Assembly: GCF_042726155.1 (NCBI RefSeq)
Contig: NZ_JBHXHV010000004.1
Span: 1-64,000 of the forward strand
Length of the DNA stretch: 64,000 nt
Direction of reading: 5' to 3'
Source: Leucobacter sp042726155
GTDB taxonomy: Bacteria; Actinomycetota; Actinomycetes; Actinomycetales; Microbacteriaceae
Shown: piece after piece, positions 26,579-35,729 of the stretch
How positions within the stretch are numbered: the stretch's first letter is position 1
How the letters are laid out: each line of letters opens with the position of its first letter
The notes under the pieces: model-generated
The model's input: only the letters and a program-made list of their open reading frames with translations
What the model was told of the DNA's origin: nothing
The model's database searches: none
Translations under genes and position numbers: made by a program

Positions 26579-26594
26579 GAGCCAGAGTAGCAGT
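26532..26594. promoter_or_regulatory. Three direct repeats AGTAGCRGT across overlapping divergent starts
   Basis: AGTAGCGGT occurs at 26532-26540 and 26555-26563, and AGTAGCAGT at 26586-26594, all in one orientation. Copy 1 is inside the EamA gene, copy 2 overlaps the MocR -10 candidate TATCGT (26563-26568), and copy 3 overlaps the EamA -10 candidate TACTCT (26589-26584). Direct-repeat operators are usual for MocR/GabR-type regulators. Confidence 0.6.
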
Positions 26595-27980
26595 GATCGC
26601 ATCCTCGCCGCGCTTCGCGATTGGATCGCGAGCGCGCCAGCCGGAGCACGACTGCCCTCGACGCGGGCCCTCGTCGCCCAGTTCGAAGCGAGCCCGGTGA
26701 CGGTACAAAAAGCACTGAAAACCCTGATCAATGCGGGCGCTATCGAAGCGCGGCCAGGTATCGGTACCTTCGTCCGGACCGTACGCGCGGCCAGGCCGAA
26801 CGATTACGGTTGGCAGACAGCAGCGCTCGGCGCACCGCAGTTTCAGGGAGCAAGCTCCCTCACCGCGCTGCGCACCACGCCGAATAACGTGATAGCACTG
26901 CACTCGGGTTACCCCGACAAAGAGCTGCTGCCCGCGCGCCTCGTTCGCGCGGCATTCTCGCGCGCAGCACGCAGCGAGGTCGCCGTCCAGCGATCGCCGA
27001 CGACGGGGCTGCCCGAGCTGCAGGCGTGGTTTTCCGCGGAGCTCGGTGCGCTGACCCCAGCGGGCGTCACTCCCCCAGCTGACCGCGACGTCGTCGTGCT
27101 GCCGGGCAGCCAGAGCGGCCTGAGTAGCCTGTTTCGCGCGCTGGTTGGGGCGGGAAGACCGATGCTCATCGAGTCACCGAGCTACTGGGGCGCGATGCTC
27201 GCCGCCGCTCAGGTCGGGGTGAAGCTGGTGCCGATCCCGAGCGGCCCGCACGGCCCTGATGCGGCGGAGCTCGACCGTGCGTTCGCGCAAACTGGGGCCC
27301 GAGCCTTCTATGCGCAGCCGAACTTTGCGAACCCCACCGGGGGTCAGTGGTCGGCAGAACTCAGCGATCGCGTGCTCGAGATCGTGCGTGAGCACGGCGC
27401 ATTTCTCATAGAAGACGACTGGGCGCACGATTTCGGCATTGCCGCCCCGCCGACGCCCATTGCCGCCCGCGACGACAGTGGTCACGTCGTGTACATTCGC
27501 TCGCTCACGAAGAGCGTGTCACCCGCGGTTCGCATCGCCGGTCTGATTGCGCGCGGACCCGCGCTCGATCGAATCGTCGCTGACACGCAGGCGCAGTCCA
27601 TGTACGTCAGCGGCGCACTGCAGGCGGTCGCGCTCGACGTCGTCACGCAACCGGGGTGGGGAACGCATCTCCGGAGCCTGCGGCAGCAGCTCGCCGACCG
27701 CCGCGACTTGCTCGTCGCGGGACTCCGCGAACACGCACCGACCGCGCACATTGAGGCCATTCCACGCGGCGGCCTGAATCTCTGGGTGCGGCTTCCCGAC
27801 GATACGAATGTGGCTGCGCTCGCCCGCGACTGCGAGGCGCGCGGCGTGATGATCGCTGCGGGCGACGCCTGGTTCCCCGCGGAACCCACGGGTCGATACC
27901 TGCGACTCAATTACTCGGGCCCGAATCCCGGCGCGTTTCCGGAGGCCGCGAGGGTGATCGGCGAGGCGCTCGGCGCCTAA
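26577..27980 (+). CDS. MocR/GabR-type regulator (GntR HTH fused to aminotransferase domain)
   Basis: A 467-residue PLP-dependent transcription factor. Residues 1-75 form a GntR winged helix (GARLPSTRALVAQFEASPVT then VQKALKTLINAGAIEARPGIG). The rest is a fold-type I aminotransferase domain with YAQPNFANPTGGQWS and the PLP-lysine segment SLTKSVSPAVRIAGL. Start 26577 (ATG) overlaps the start of the EamA gene on the other strand; TATCGT eight bases upstream makes it probably leaderless. It most likely senses an amine or vitamin B6 through PLP and controls the EamA gene and itself through the AGTAGCRGT repeats. Confidence 0.85.
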   Translation: MSQSSSDRILAALRDWIASAPAGARLPSTRALVAQFEASPVTVQKALKTLINAGAIEARPGIGTFVRTVRAARPNDYGWQTAALGAPQFQGASSLTALRTTPNNVIALHSGYPDKELLPARLVRAAFSRAARSEVAVQRSPTTGLPELQAWFSAELGALTPAGVTPPADRDVVVLPGSQSGLSSLFRALVGAGRPMLIESPSYWGAMLAAAQVGVKLVPIPSGPHGPDAAELDRAFAQTGARAFYAQPNFANPTGGQWSAELSDRVLEIVREHGAFLIEDDWAHDFGIAAPPTPIAARDDSGHVVYIRSLTKSVSPAVRIAGLIARGPALDRIVADTQAQSMYVSGALQAVALDVVTQPGWGTHLRSLRQQLADRRDLLVAGLREHAPTAHIEAIPRGGLNLWVRLPDDTNVAALARDCEARGVMIAAGDAWFPAEPTGRYLRLNYSGPNPGAFPEAARVIGEALGA

Positions 27981-27984
27981 CACG

Positions 27985-28033
27985 CACTGCGGCCCGGTGC
28001 GCCACTCCTCAGAGTGCGTACCGGGCCGCAGTG
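27985..28033. terminator. Bidirectional hairpin between MocR and surface-protein genes
   Basis: CACTGCGGCCCGGT (27985-27998) and ACCGGGCCGCAGTG (28020-28033) are exact 14-bp arms; CACTC (28003-28007) and GAGTG (28012-28016) extend the stem inside. It sits 5 nt after the MocR stop and before the convergent surface-protein stop. Confidence 0.75.
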
Positions 28034-28065
28034 GTGAGGTGAGAGCCCTTCACGGGCCCCGCTCG

Positions 28066-31000
28066 CTAGTTGCGCTGGACGCGGTTGCGACGGTGCGATG
28101 CCATTGCGATGCCCGCTCCGAGCAACAGGAGCAGGAGCCCCACGCCGCCAACGGCGAGCTGACTCTCACCACCGGTGTTCGTCAGCTGACCGCCACCCGA
28201 GGCGTTGCCCGAACCCGACGCGGAGGCCGATGCACCGGACGACGCCGATCCACCCGTGTTCGCCGACCCGCCCGCGGGCTCCACCGTCAGCGTTGCGGGG
28301 TCAGTCACCACGTCGGTCTCGCCGTCGGTCGCAACTGCTCGGTAGAGCATGCCGCTGTTCTCGAGCGTGGGTGCCGCAACCGTAAGCTGCAGCCCGTCGT
28401 CGGACGTAACGCCCTGGGCTGGCGCCCAATCATCTGCAGCTGGCTCAGCGCCATCGTCAGACGGCACGAACTGCTGCCACTCGACCGATGTCGGTGCTCC
28501 CGAGAGGACCTTTACCGAGAACTTCGCGGGTTGGCCCTCGACCACGGTGACGTCTGCGGGATCGGAGACGGCGAGCTGCTCGCCGTCGGCGTCAGCGTCG
28601 GCATTCGCCGAAGCTGTCGCGTTTGCCGAGGCCGCCGAAGATGCGTCCGCCGAGGAGGTCGCATCGGAGGCCGCTTCAGAAGCCGCATTCGATGCCGCAG
28701 AGGCGTTCGCGTCAGCCGCCGTCGAGGCCGACGCCGAGGCGTTGGCGTTCGATGCCGAGTCTGCCGTCGAATCGGCGGTGGCCGTCGCTGCCGCCGAGGC
28801 CGCAGCGTTCGTCTCAGCCGATGCTTCGGTCGATGCGTCGGCCGTCGCTGCCACCGAAGCGGCGGCGTCGGCGGTGACATCCGCCGAAGCCGACGCGTCA
28901 CTCGAGTTGTCGGCGTTCGCCGCGGCCTGAGCCGCCGCCTGAGCTGACGCGGATGCGTCGTTGTCGGCTGCCGCCTCCGCCGAGGCCGAGGCCGAAGCCG
29001 AGGCGTTCGCGTTTGTGGCCGCCGTTGCATCGGCAGTTGCCGTTGCCGCCGCGTCAACGTCCGCGTCCGCATCCGCCGTGGCATTGGCCGAAGCCGCAGC
29101 CGAGGCATCCGCCGACGAGGTAGCTTCCGATGCCGCTTCCGAGGCCGCATCAGATGCCGCCGACGCGTCAGCGTTTGCAGCTGCCGATGCTGACGTCGAA
29201 GCGTCAGCATTCGATGCCGAGTCAGCCGTCGAATCGGCGCTGGCCGTTGCAGCAGCCGAGGCCGCAGCGTTCGTCTCAGCCGATGCCTCAGTCGAAGCGT
29301 CCGCGGTCGCAGCCACCGAAGCGGCAGCGTCAGCGGTCACGTCAGCGGCTGCCGAAGCGTCACTCGAGTTGTCGGCGTTCGCCGCTGCCTGAGCCGCCGC
29401 CTGCGCCGAGGCCGAAGCCTCGTTGTCGGCTGCTGCATCAGCGGAGGCAGACGCCGATGCCGAAGCATTCGCGTTCACATCCGCATCGGCGTCTGCGCTG
29501 ACATTCGCCGAGGCAGAAGCCGAGGCATCGGCCGACGAGGTTGCCTCCGACGCCGCCTCCGAGGCCGCATCCGCTGCCGACGAAGCGTCCGCGTCTGCGA
29601 GTGACGAAGCCGAGGCAGAAGCGTCCGCGTTCGAGGCCGAGTCAGCCGTAGAATCCGCGCTCGCTGTCGCTGAGGCAGAGGCCGCAGCGTTCGTCTCAGC
29701 CGATGCTTCCGTCGATGCGTCGGCCGTTGCTGCCGCGGAAGCGGCGGCGTCGGCGGTGACATCGGCCGAAGCCGAGGCGTCACTCGAGTTGTCGGCGTTC
29801 GCCGCGGCCTGAGCCGCCGCCTGAGCTGAAGCCGAGGCATCGTTGTCGGCCGCCGCCTGAGCCGAAGCCGAAGCTGAGGCCGAGGCATTCGCGTTCACGT
29901 CTGCACCGGCATCGGCCTCGACGGTCGTTTCAGCCGTCGCGGTCAGTCCGCTGACCACGCCTGTTGCCGAGAACTCTGCGGTGCCGACCGGGAAGTCGTC
30001 CGGCACGTCCCAGGTCGTCTCGAAGGATCCATCGATGTCAGCGGACACAGTCGCCTCACCGTCGGGCAGCGTCACGACCACGTCTTCACCGCTGCCGAAG
30101 CCGTCGCCCGTCAGAGTGACCACTCCGCCCTGCGAAACCGGGTTGGGTGCGGCTTCGAGAGTTGCCACGGCCGCGGCCTGCACCTCAGTTTCAGCCGTTG
30201 CCGTGAGGCCGCTCGTCTCACCCGTTGCCGAGAACTCAGCCGTTCCCACTGGGTAGTCTGCGGGAACGTCCCAGGTCGACGTGAAGCTACCATCCGCGTC
30301 CGCCGCCTCGACGACCGTGGAGCCATCGGGCAGCGTTACTGTGACATCTTCGCTGTCTGCGAAGCCGTCGCCGGCGAGGGTGACTGTTCCGCCCTGATCG
30401 ACCGGGTTCGGCAGCGCCGTCAGCGTCGCCACTGCAGCCGCCTCAACCTCGGTGTCAGCCGTGGCCGTGAGGCCGCTCGTCACTCCGGTAGCCGAGAAGG
30501 TCGCCGTTCCCACCGGGTAATCGGCGGGAACATCCCAGGTCGACGTGAATTCCCCGCTGCCATTCGCCGTGGCCGTCACAGTCGTCGTGTCGGGAAGGGT
30601 CACCGTGATGTCTTCACCGTCGTCGAAGCCGCCACCGGTGAGGGTCACCGTGCCGCCCTGCGCGACCGGATTCGGTGTTGCCGACAGCGTCGCGTCGGAC
30701 GCCGCCACGACCTCAGTTGTCGCGGTCGCCGTGAGTGCGCTCGTCGCGCCGGTCGCCGTGAAGGTCGCCGTACCCGGGGCGAAGTCGCCCGGTACCGCCC
30801 ACGTCGCAGTGACCGACCCGCCGGTACCGGCGACCTCGGTCGTCGTGCCGCCACCCGGCAGCGCGATATCGACGTCTTCACCCTCGGTGAAGCCGGCACC
30901 CGTGAGGGTGACCGTGCCGCCCTGGACCACTGGATTCGGCGACGCCGTCAGCGTCGCTTCAGCGGCCGGTACGAGCACGGTCGACGAACCCAGCTCCAGA

Positions 31001-32646
31001 TTCACGGCGTTTGCGCCGAGCAGCGGGAGCAGGGTGACGCTGAGCGCCCGCACAGTAAAGCCGGCGTCGCCAAAGTCACTGGATCCGCCGACCAGGGTGG
31101 GCTGCTCGTTGATCGTGATGTCGAGCACGCCATTCAGCACGGGCTCAACTGCGTCATCGAGTAGTTCGGTCACAATCGGCTGCAGAAACTCGAGCAGCGC
31201 GGGCTGGATTCCAGCGATCACGTCGTTGATGACGGGCGTGAGCGCCGAACCGATCGTCGCAATCGCGGGGGTGATGAGATTCACAACCGGCTGAAGTAGC
31301 AATCCGACGTTCACCGGAATGGGAAGACCTGGCAGCAGCGTGACACCTGAGACATCCGGGGTCAAAGGAGCGAACCCCGGCTGACCGAGAACGCCGCCGA
31401 GGGTCCCCTTAATGGTGATGGGGCCGTCTGCGACATCGAGCGTTCCCAGCAGGTAGTTCACGCTGAGCCCAACCTGCAGGTCGATATTGACGCCGACACC
31501 ATAGATGCCCTCCGTGATCAGAGTGACCGCTTTGGTGATGAGCGAGTTCGGGCCGTCGCCGATGATGGCGTCGGTGACACCGTCAAGAATTGCGTTCACG
31601 GTGACGTCGTCGAGTACCGGAGTATTTGGAGCGAGCGTGCTGAGGGTCGACGCGCCCGAACTGTCGACCACGAGCTCATCGAGATCCACGTGGATCACGC
31701 CGCTGCTGAGATCCACGGAGACACTGCCCTCGCTGTTTTCGAGTGGCGTCTGCAACAGTTGCTGCCGGAGCTGGGTCGTGAGCGACGACGTGTCGAGCGA
31801 CAGGCTGTTGAGCTGGGCGTCAACGAGCGGCAGCGCGTCGATGCCGCTCACGAGATTACCCACGGCCGTTTCAACGCCGCCGCCATCGGCGAGTAGCGCT
31901 TCAATCGGGTCGATCAGGCTGCCCGCGAGGGTGTCCACACCGTCAACGAGGTTGCCGACCGCGGGGCTTGAGAGATCGAGCTTCATGCCCGAGAGCGAAT
32001 ACTCGCTCTGTGGCGCACCACTTTCGACTGCACCGTCCACCGCCACGCGTGAGGCAAGCGCGCCGACGCTCAGCGTCGCATCGTCGAGCAGCGCGTTCGC
32101 AACCTCGTCGGAGATCACCTGACGCAGCAGCCCGCTCGCGTCGAGCTGCGCCGATTGGAAGCTGCCCGGGTTCTCGATGGGACCGAGGTCGAGTGCGCCG
32201 TCAGCCGTGATGATGCCGGAGGATGCGATCTCTGCGGTGTCGCTCGGAGACGAGGCGTAGCTGGACATTGCGCCCAGATCACCGAGGCCGAGCAGGCCGC
32301 CGTTAGCCCCGTCATCAAGGAGCGGCAGCTGCGTGGTGCCCGCGTCAACGTTAAGCAACCCGAGCAGTTCAAGGTTGAGCGCGTCGGTATTGGGACCGGC
32401 GTTGTCGGGGAACTCGCTGTATGCAGATGCCGCCCCCGCGACATTCAAGCCGAGCCCGTCGATCCAGATCCCGTGCCCGTGGGCAGCCGACTTCGTACCG
32501 GTTGACGGCGTCGGCGAATCCGCCGATGCTGCCGTCGCGCCGAACATTGTTGACGCGGCAAGCGCCGTTACCGCGACAAGCCCGACCGCGAGCGGCCGCG
32601 AGGGCCCCCGCAATCGCGTTCGCCGTCTGTCTCCTCTGTACCCCAC
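28066..32646 (-). CDS. Large repeat-rich sortase-type surface protein
   Basis: A 1,526-residue exported protein. GTG 32646 has a G-rich ribosome site just upstream; another GTG at 32712 is less likely. Residues 1-42 are a signal peptide ending ATAASA|DS. Residues ~45-570 are a choice-of-anchor-G-like region rich in GLLGLGDLG and valine/leucine/asparagine beta strands. Four ~83-residue Ig-like repeats follow, each beginning ATLxAxPNPVxQGG. About 450 residues of Asp/Ser/Ala low complexity then form a stalk of three ~140-155-residue repeats sharing ADNSSDASA. An Ig-like domain, a Gly/Ser linker, the sorting motif LTNTG (codons at 28171-28185), a helix and RRNRVQRN end it. It is probably wall-anchored by a class E-type sortase. 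No sortase gene is in the window. Confidence 0.85.
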   Translation of the reverse strand: MGYRGDRRRTRLRGPSRPLAVGLVAVTALAASTMFGATAASADSPTPSTGTKSAAHGHGIWIDGLGLNVAGAASAYSEFPDNAGPNTDALNLELLGLLNVDAGTTQLPLLDDGANGGLLGLGDLGAMSSYASSPSDTAEIASSGIITADGALDLGPIENPGSFQSAQLDASGLLRQVISDEVANALLDDATLSVGALASRVAVDGAVESGAPQSEYSLSGMKLDLSSPAVGNLVDGVDTLAGSLIDPIEALLADGGGVETAVGNLVSGIDALPLVDAQLNSLSLDTSSLTTQLRQQLLQTPLENSEGSVSVDLSSGVIHVDLDELVVDSSGASTLSTLAPNTPVLDDVTVNAILDGVTDAIIGDGPNSLITKAVTLITEGIYGVGVNIDLQVGLSVNYLLGTLDVADGPITIKGTLGGVLGQPGFAPLTPDVSGVTLLPGLPIPVNVGLLLQPVVNLITPAIATIGSALTPVINDVIAGIQPALLEFLQPIVTELLDDAVEPVLNGVLDITINEQPTLVGGSSDFGDAGFTVRALSVTLLPLLGANAVNLELGSSTVLVPAAEATLTASPNPVVQGGTVTLTGAGFTEGEDVDIALPGGGTTTEVAGTGGSVTATWAVPGDFAPGTATFTATGATSALTATATTEVVAASDATLSATPNPVAQGGTVTLTGGGFDDGEDITVTLPDTTTVTATANGSGEFTSTWDVPADYPVGTATFSATGVTSGLTATADTEVEAAAVATLTALPNPVDQGGTVTLAGDGFADSEDVTVTLPDGSTVVEAADADGSFTSTWDVPADYPVGTAEFSATGETSGLTATAETEVQAAAVATLEAAPNPVSQGGVVTLTGDGFGSGEDVVVTLPDGEATVSADIDGSFETTWDVPDDFPVGTAEFSATGVVSGLTATAETTVEADAGADVNANASASASASAQAAADNDASASAQAAAQAAANADNSSDASASADVTADAAASAAATADASTEASAETNAAASASATASADSTADSASNADASASASSLADADASSAADAASEAASEATSSADASASASANVSADADADVNANASASASASADAAADNEASASAQAAAQAAANADNSSDASAAADVTADAAASVAATADASTEASAETNAAASAAATASADSTADSASNADASTSASAAANADASAASDAASEAASEATSSADASAAASANATADADADVDAAATATADATAATNANASASASASAEAAADNDASASAQAAAQAAANADNSSDASASADVTADAAASVAATADASTEASAETNAAASAAATATADSTADSASNANASASASTAADANASAASNAASEAASDATSSADASSAASANATASANADADADGEQLAVSDPADVTVVEGQPAKFSVKVLSGAPTSVEWQQFVPSDDGAEPAADDWAPAQGVTSDDGLQLTVAAPTLENSGMLYRAVATDGETDVVTDPATLTVEPAGGSANTGGSASSGASASASGSGNASGGGQLTNTGGESQLAVGGVGLLLLLLGAGIAMASHRRNRVQRN
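28570..29925. repeat. Coding repeats of the Asp/Ser/Ala stalk
   Basis: Three long imperfect DNA repeats of about 420-460 bp. For example CTCGAGTTGTCGGCGTTCGC recurs near 28901, 29363 and 29783. The repeats keep frame and encode the stalk of the surface protein. They also open long spurious frames on the plus strand. Confidence 0.8.
29930..30975. repeat. Four tandem Ig-like coding repeats
   Basis: Four units of about 250 bp, diverged at DNA level, each encode an ~83-residue beta-sandwich repeat that starts with a PNPV-QGG turn and includes VTLTGxGFxxGEDV. The spacing is regular and the repeats are all in frame. Confidence 0.75.
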
Positions 32647-32712
32647 GAGATACCCCCCCTGTCTGCTAACACATGCACCGCGCGTGCGCGGCGGGAGATG
32701 GACAAAGTCCAC

Positions 32713-32976
32713 TCCCTATACCGGCGAGGGTATTGATGAGTGTTTGCTGAGAGCCACGGATTCCCGTAATGCGGAAGGTCGCTGGGCGCGCTACTGGCTT
32801 CCGCGCATGTATCCCCTGAAATGAGTCGGCCGACTACTGAGACGAATCGTTATAACGCGCGAAGTCAAGGTCTGCACAAACTGAATGTCAGACGGCTATG
32901 GTGAATCTAAACCCCGGATGTGCCCGGCGAATGATGGGCGGGTACGGGGCAGTGTCGTCTTTCAAGGGGGGAAGAC
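32713..32976. other. Divergent control region of surface protein and LuxR genes
   Basis: This 264-bp gap is less GC-rich than its surroundings. It contains a perfect 10-bp palindrome CGTTATAACG (32848-32857). On the minus strand TATAGG near 32720 could be a -10 box for the surface-protein gene. Just outside, 32691-32714 is a hairpin-forming GGGAG...GGACaaaGTCC...CTCCC. No gene is visible here. Confidence 0.45.
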
Positions 32977-35493
32977 GTGATTCGTCGCGTTCACAGAAAC
33001 AGGGTTGAAAGCACCGTCACTGAGCGGCTCATCGAAGCGGTGAGTGCGCCCGGAGTCGTGCTCCTTACAGGGCACCGAGGGAGCGGAAAGTCGCACGCAC
33101 TGCGGTCGCTCGCTTCGACACTCACCGCCTCAGGGGTGCCCGTCACACCGATCAGCGCCCGCGATGTCGATGCGGCCGCTCAGCTGACGGCAGCATCCGT
33201 CCACGCAATACACCTCGTCGACGACGTTGGTGAAGCGTCCGCCGAGGTCATTGCGGCGCTCCTCACTCGAGCTCGCAACGGTGGCAAGGGGCTGTGCGCG
33301 ATCACGTCAGACCCATCGGCCTCGGAATCCGGGTCGCAGGAGGCGTGGAGCGCTCTGCTCGCACGAACTGGAGACCTGCCGCTCCCGCGCTCCATCAGGC
33401 TCGAACCGCTCTCGTTTGCCGAGACGCAGCACATCGTCGTTGAGACGTCGGACGCGCCGCTCGATGCGAGCATGCTCGCCGCGGTATATGCGATGTCCTG
33501 GGGGCGACCGGCGTGGCTTTTAGAGCTGACGCACCTTGCGGCGCAGGGAGCGATCACTGCTGAGCCGTGGCCACACATTGATCCTATGCACGCACGCGAG
33601 CTTGGGCTGCATACATTCGGCGTGACGGATACGCTCGCCCGCGAGGTACTGACGCCCAATGCCATCGCCGGCGCGGTGGCTCTCGCGCAGCTTGATCCGC
33701 GATCGCTGATTGGCCTCGGCGACCTCGTCGGCAGCGACGTCGTTGCGTCGCTGCTCGCGCACGGCATCCTGATCCCTGCACCGCACGATCCAACTCAGTA
33801 TGGGGTCCCGGAGCTGTTCGCGGGCGCTCTCGAGCACTGGGCCGACTCGGCTCTCGTCGCGCGGGCCGAGGCGCGGGCCGCGCAGGCACTTCTCATGCAG
33901 GAGTCGCTCGGTATTCCCCTCTCAGACAGGGAGGCCGCATACTGCACGGCGGTTCCTGACGAGGGCGGCGAAGCGTCGCTCGCCAACCCGTTCCGTGCGC
34001 ACCTGTTCCATCGCTCAGTGCTCGATGCCCTGAGCTTCGGCAACGGCGGTGAATGTCGCGATTTGTTGCTGCGGGGCGCGAGCGTCGGCATCACTCTCAG
34101 CGATCTCGATCGCGCGCGGGCGGCGACCGTGCTGCAGGGTGTGCTTGCAGGCCTTCGGAGCATCGGACTTACGGCCCACTCCGAATCAGAGAGCGATGTC
34201 ACGAGGATCGCGCGCATCGCGCTCTCTCGCCAATTGCTCGCCGAGTCACCGATGCAGGGTGCAGGATCTGCGGGCGGTTCTGCTCGCTCGAACGAGCCCG
34301 CCATCGAACTGCTTTTTTCCCGCTGGAACGATGTCGATTCGATCGTCGCCGATGCTCCGGAACTCGCGAGGATCGCGCAGACGCACCCCTGCGCCGAGGT
34401 CGCGCTGCTCGCCGATCAGCTCCTCGATTTCGAAGAGGTGAAGCAGGGCCGAAAGCCGCACGGCACGGCGACGTGCAGCGAGCGCATCGCGCGCGTGACC
34501 GACATTGCAGTCGGCAGTGCACCGGAACTTCGCGATCTGCTGGCGGCATCGGCCGTCATCGAGTCGATGATCGCGCTGTATATGGGAGACACCGACGGTA
34601 GTGATATCGCGCTCTTCTCTCTCTCGGAAACGCTTCCCGCGTCAGCCATGCACCGCGCGTGGATTCGCCACCTTGGCGCCGCCGGGCAAGCGATTGCCTC
34701 CGGCGACATGCCGCGGGCGTATCGCGAATGGGAGCTCGTAGAGGAGCATCTTCCGCGCTTCCTGCCACAACGGCTCGTCGCTTTCGTACGCGACACCGGA
34801 AACGCGATTCAGCGGACGCTGAACGGGCACGCCGACAGCGACGGGCCCGCATCCGACGCGGTTGACGACCTCTCCACTCAGTTGATCACCTACTTCAGCG
34901 GCCGCATTGACCGCATTGGTCCACGCGCGAGGCGATTCGGATACTTGCACGATGCGCCGAATGACAGCTCGCGGTCACTCGTTGCGACGCGCCTTGCCCG
35001 CGCCCATGTGCAGGCCGCGAACGAACAGAATCCGGCCGCGCTTGTGCAGGTCGGCGAGATACTGACGGCTCAAGGGTTCTGGGCACCAGCGGCGTTTGCG
35101 CTGCAAGAGGCGCGGCGCATCTTCGTGCGTCGGCGAGCCACGGGCAGTGTCAATCACTGTGCATCGCTGCTGACCGCACTCGAGGCTGCCGCGATGCGCG
35201 TCGACCCCTGGTTTCGACTCGCGTCGCTCCCCGATGCCGGCCACCTGCACCTCACACCGCGCGAGGTCGCAACGGCCCGGCTGCTCGTCAACGGTCTCAG
35301 CAATAAGGAGATCGCCGTGCGGCTGCGCTGCAGCGTGCGCACCGTCGAATCGCACCTGGCCCAGGCCCGGGCAAAACTCGGGGCTGCCGACCGAAAGGAA
35401 CTCGGCGCGATCATGCGTGATTTCGCGCTGTACGACCCGCAGACGGATCGCCGTCGACGCGCCGATTCGCGTCAGCTGAGTGCAATGCGCTAA
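32977..35493 (+). CDS. LuxR-family regulator with N-terminal ATPase domain
   Basis: An 838-residue regulator of the large ATP-binding LuxR (LAL/MalT-like) type. Walker A is GHRGSGKS (about 32-39), and DDVGEASAEVI follows as Walker-B-like. A long helical middle (about 300-740) resembles a tetratricopeptide-like sensor but without clear repeats. The C-terminal LuxR helix-turn-helix is LTPREVATARLLVNGLSNKE with VRTVESHLAQARAKLG. It starts at GTG 32977 with GGGGGGAAGAC upstream. It is divergent from the giant surface-protein gene, separated by 330 nt from its chosen start, and is a reasonable candidate regulator of it. Ligand unknown. tRNA-Ser begins 10 nt after its stop. Confidence 0.85.
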   Translation: MIRRVHRNRVESTVTERLIEAVSAPGVVLLTGHRGSGKSHALRSLASTLTASGVPVTPISARDVDAAAQLTAASVHAIHLVDDVGEASAEVIAALLTRARNGGKGLCAITSDPSASESGSQEAWSALLARTGDLPLPRSIRLEPLSFAETQHIVVETSDAPLDASMLAAVYAMSWGRPAWLLELTHLAAQGAITAEPWPHIDPMHARELGLHTFGVTDTLAREVLTPNAIAGAVALAQLDPRSLIGLGDLVGSDVVASLLAHGILIPAPHDPTQYGVPELFAGALEHWADSALVARAEARAAQALLMQESLGIPLSDREAAYCTAVPDEGGEASLANPFRAHLFHRSVLDALSFGNGGECRDLLLRGASVGITLSDLDRARAATVLQGVLAGLRSIGLTAHSESESDVTRIARIALSRQLLAESPMQGAGSAGGSARSNEPAIELLFSRWNDVDSIVADAPELARIAQTHPCAEVALLADQLLDFEEVKQGRKPHGTATCSERIARVTDIAVGSAPELRDLLAASAVIESMIALYMGDTDGSDIALFSLSETLPASAMHRAWIRHLGAAGQAIASGDMPRAYREWELVEEHLPRFLPQRLVAFVRDTGNAIQRTLNGHADSDGPASDAVDDLSTQLITYFSGRIDRIGPRARRFGYLHDAPNDSSRSLVATRLARAHVQAANEQNPAALVQVGEILTAQGFWAPAAFALQEARRIFVRRRATGSVNHCASLLTALEAAAMRVDPWFRLASLPDAGHLHLTPREVATARLLVNGLSNKEIAVRLRCSVRTVESHLAQARAKLGAADRKELGAIMRDFALYDPQTDRRRRADSRQLSAMR

Positions 35494-35503
35494 TCTCTTT
35501 AGC

Positions 35504-35594
35504 GGTGACGTGTCCGAGCGGCCGAAGGTGCAACTCTCGAAAAGTTGTGTAGGGTAACCCCCTACCGTGGGTTCAAATCCCACCGTCACCGCCA
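35504..35594 (+). tRNA. tRNA-Ser (anticodon CGA)
   Basis: A 91-nt tRNA with a long variable arm, as expected for serine. The acceptor stem pairs GGTGACG (35504-35510) with CGTCACC (35584-35590), followed by discriminator G and encoded CCA. The anticodon stem is CAACT/AGTTG and the loop CTCGAAA puts CGA at 35538-35540. The T-arm GGGTTCAAATCCC is canonical. It reads UCG codons, which are common in this high-GC genome. Confidence 0.97.
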
Positions 35595-35596
35595 CC

Positions 35597-35644
35597 AGAA
35601 ACCCCCGCAGGTCCCCTTCTTTGATTGGGATCGCGGGGGTTTCT
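35597..35644 (+). terminator. Terminator after tRNA-Ser
   Basis: AGAAACCCCCGC (35597-35608) and GCGGGGGTTTCT (35633-35644) are exact 12-bp arms directly after the tRNA 3' end. The run of T within the right arm supports intrinsic termination. Confidence 0.75.
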
Positions 35645-35729
35645 TCGCTCCCGGAATAACAGGCCGGGGTCCGAGTCAATCGCACACGCGAGCCGTGCAC
35701 CTGATTCGCGTTCGAGCACCGCAACGGCG

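Noticed and set aside
28349..29812. Three long Ala/Glu-rich open frames on the plus strand opposite the surface-protein stalk
   Set aside because: They are mirror frames created by repeated GCC/GTC codons of the stalk. They have no ribosome sites and composition explained fully by the minus-strand repeats.
32646..32712. GTG 32712 as start of the surface protein
   Set aside because: It would add 22 residues before the signal peptide and lies in a hairpin-forming segment. GTG 32646 has the better ribosome site and gives a normal signal peptide.
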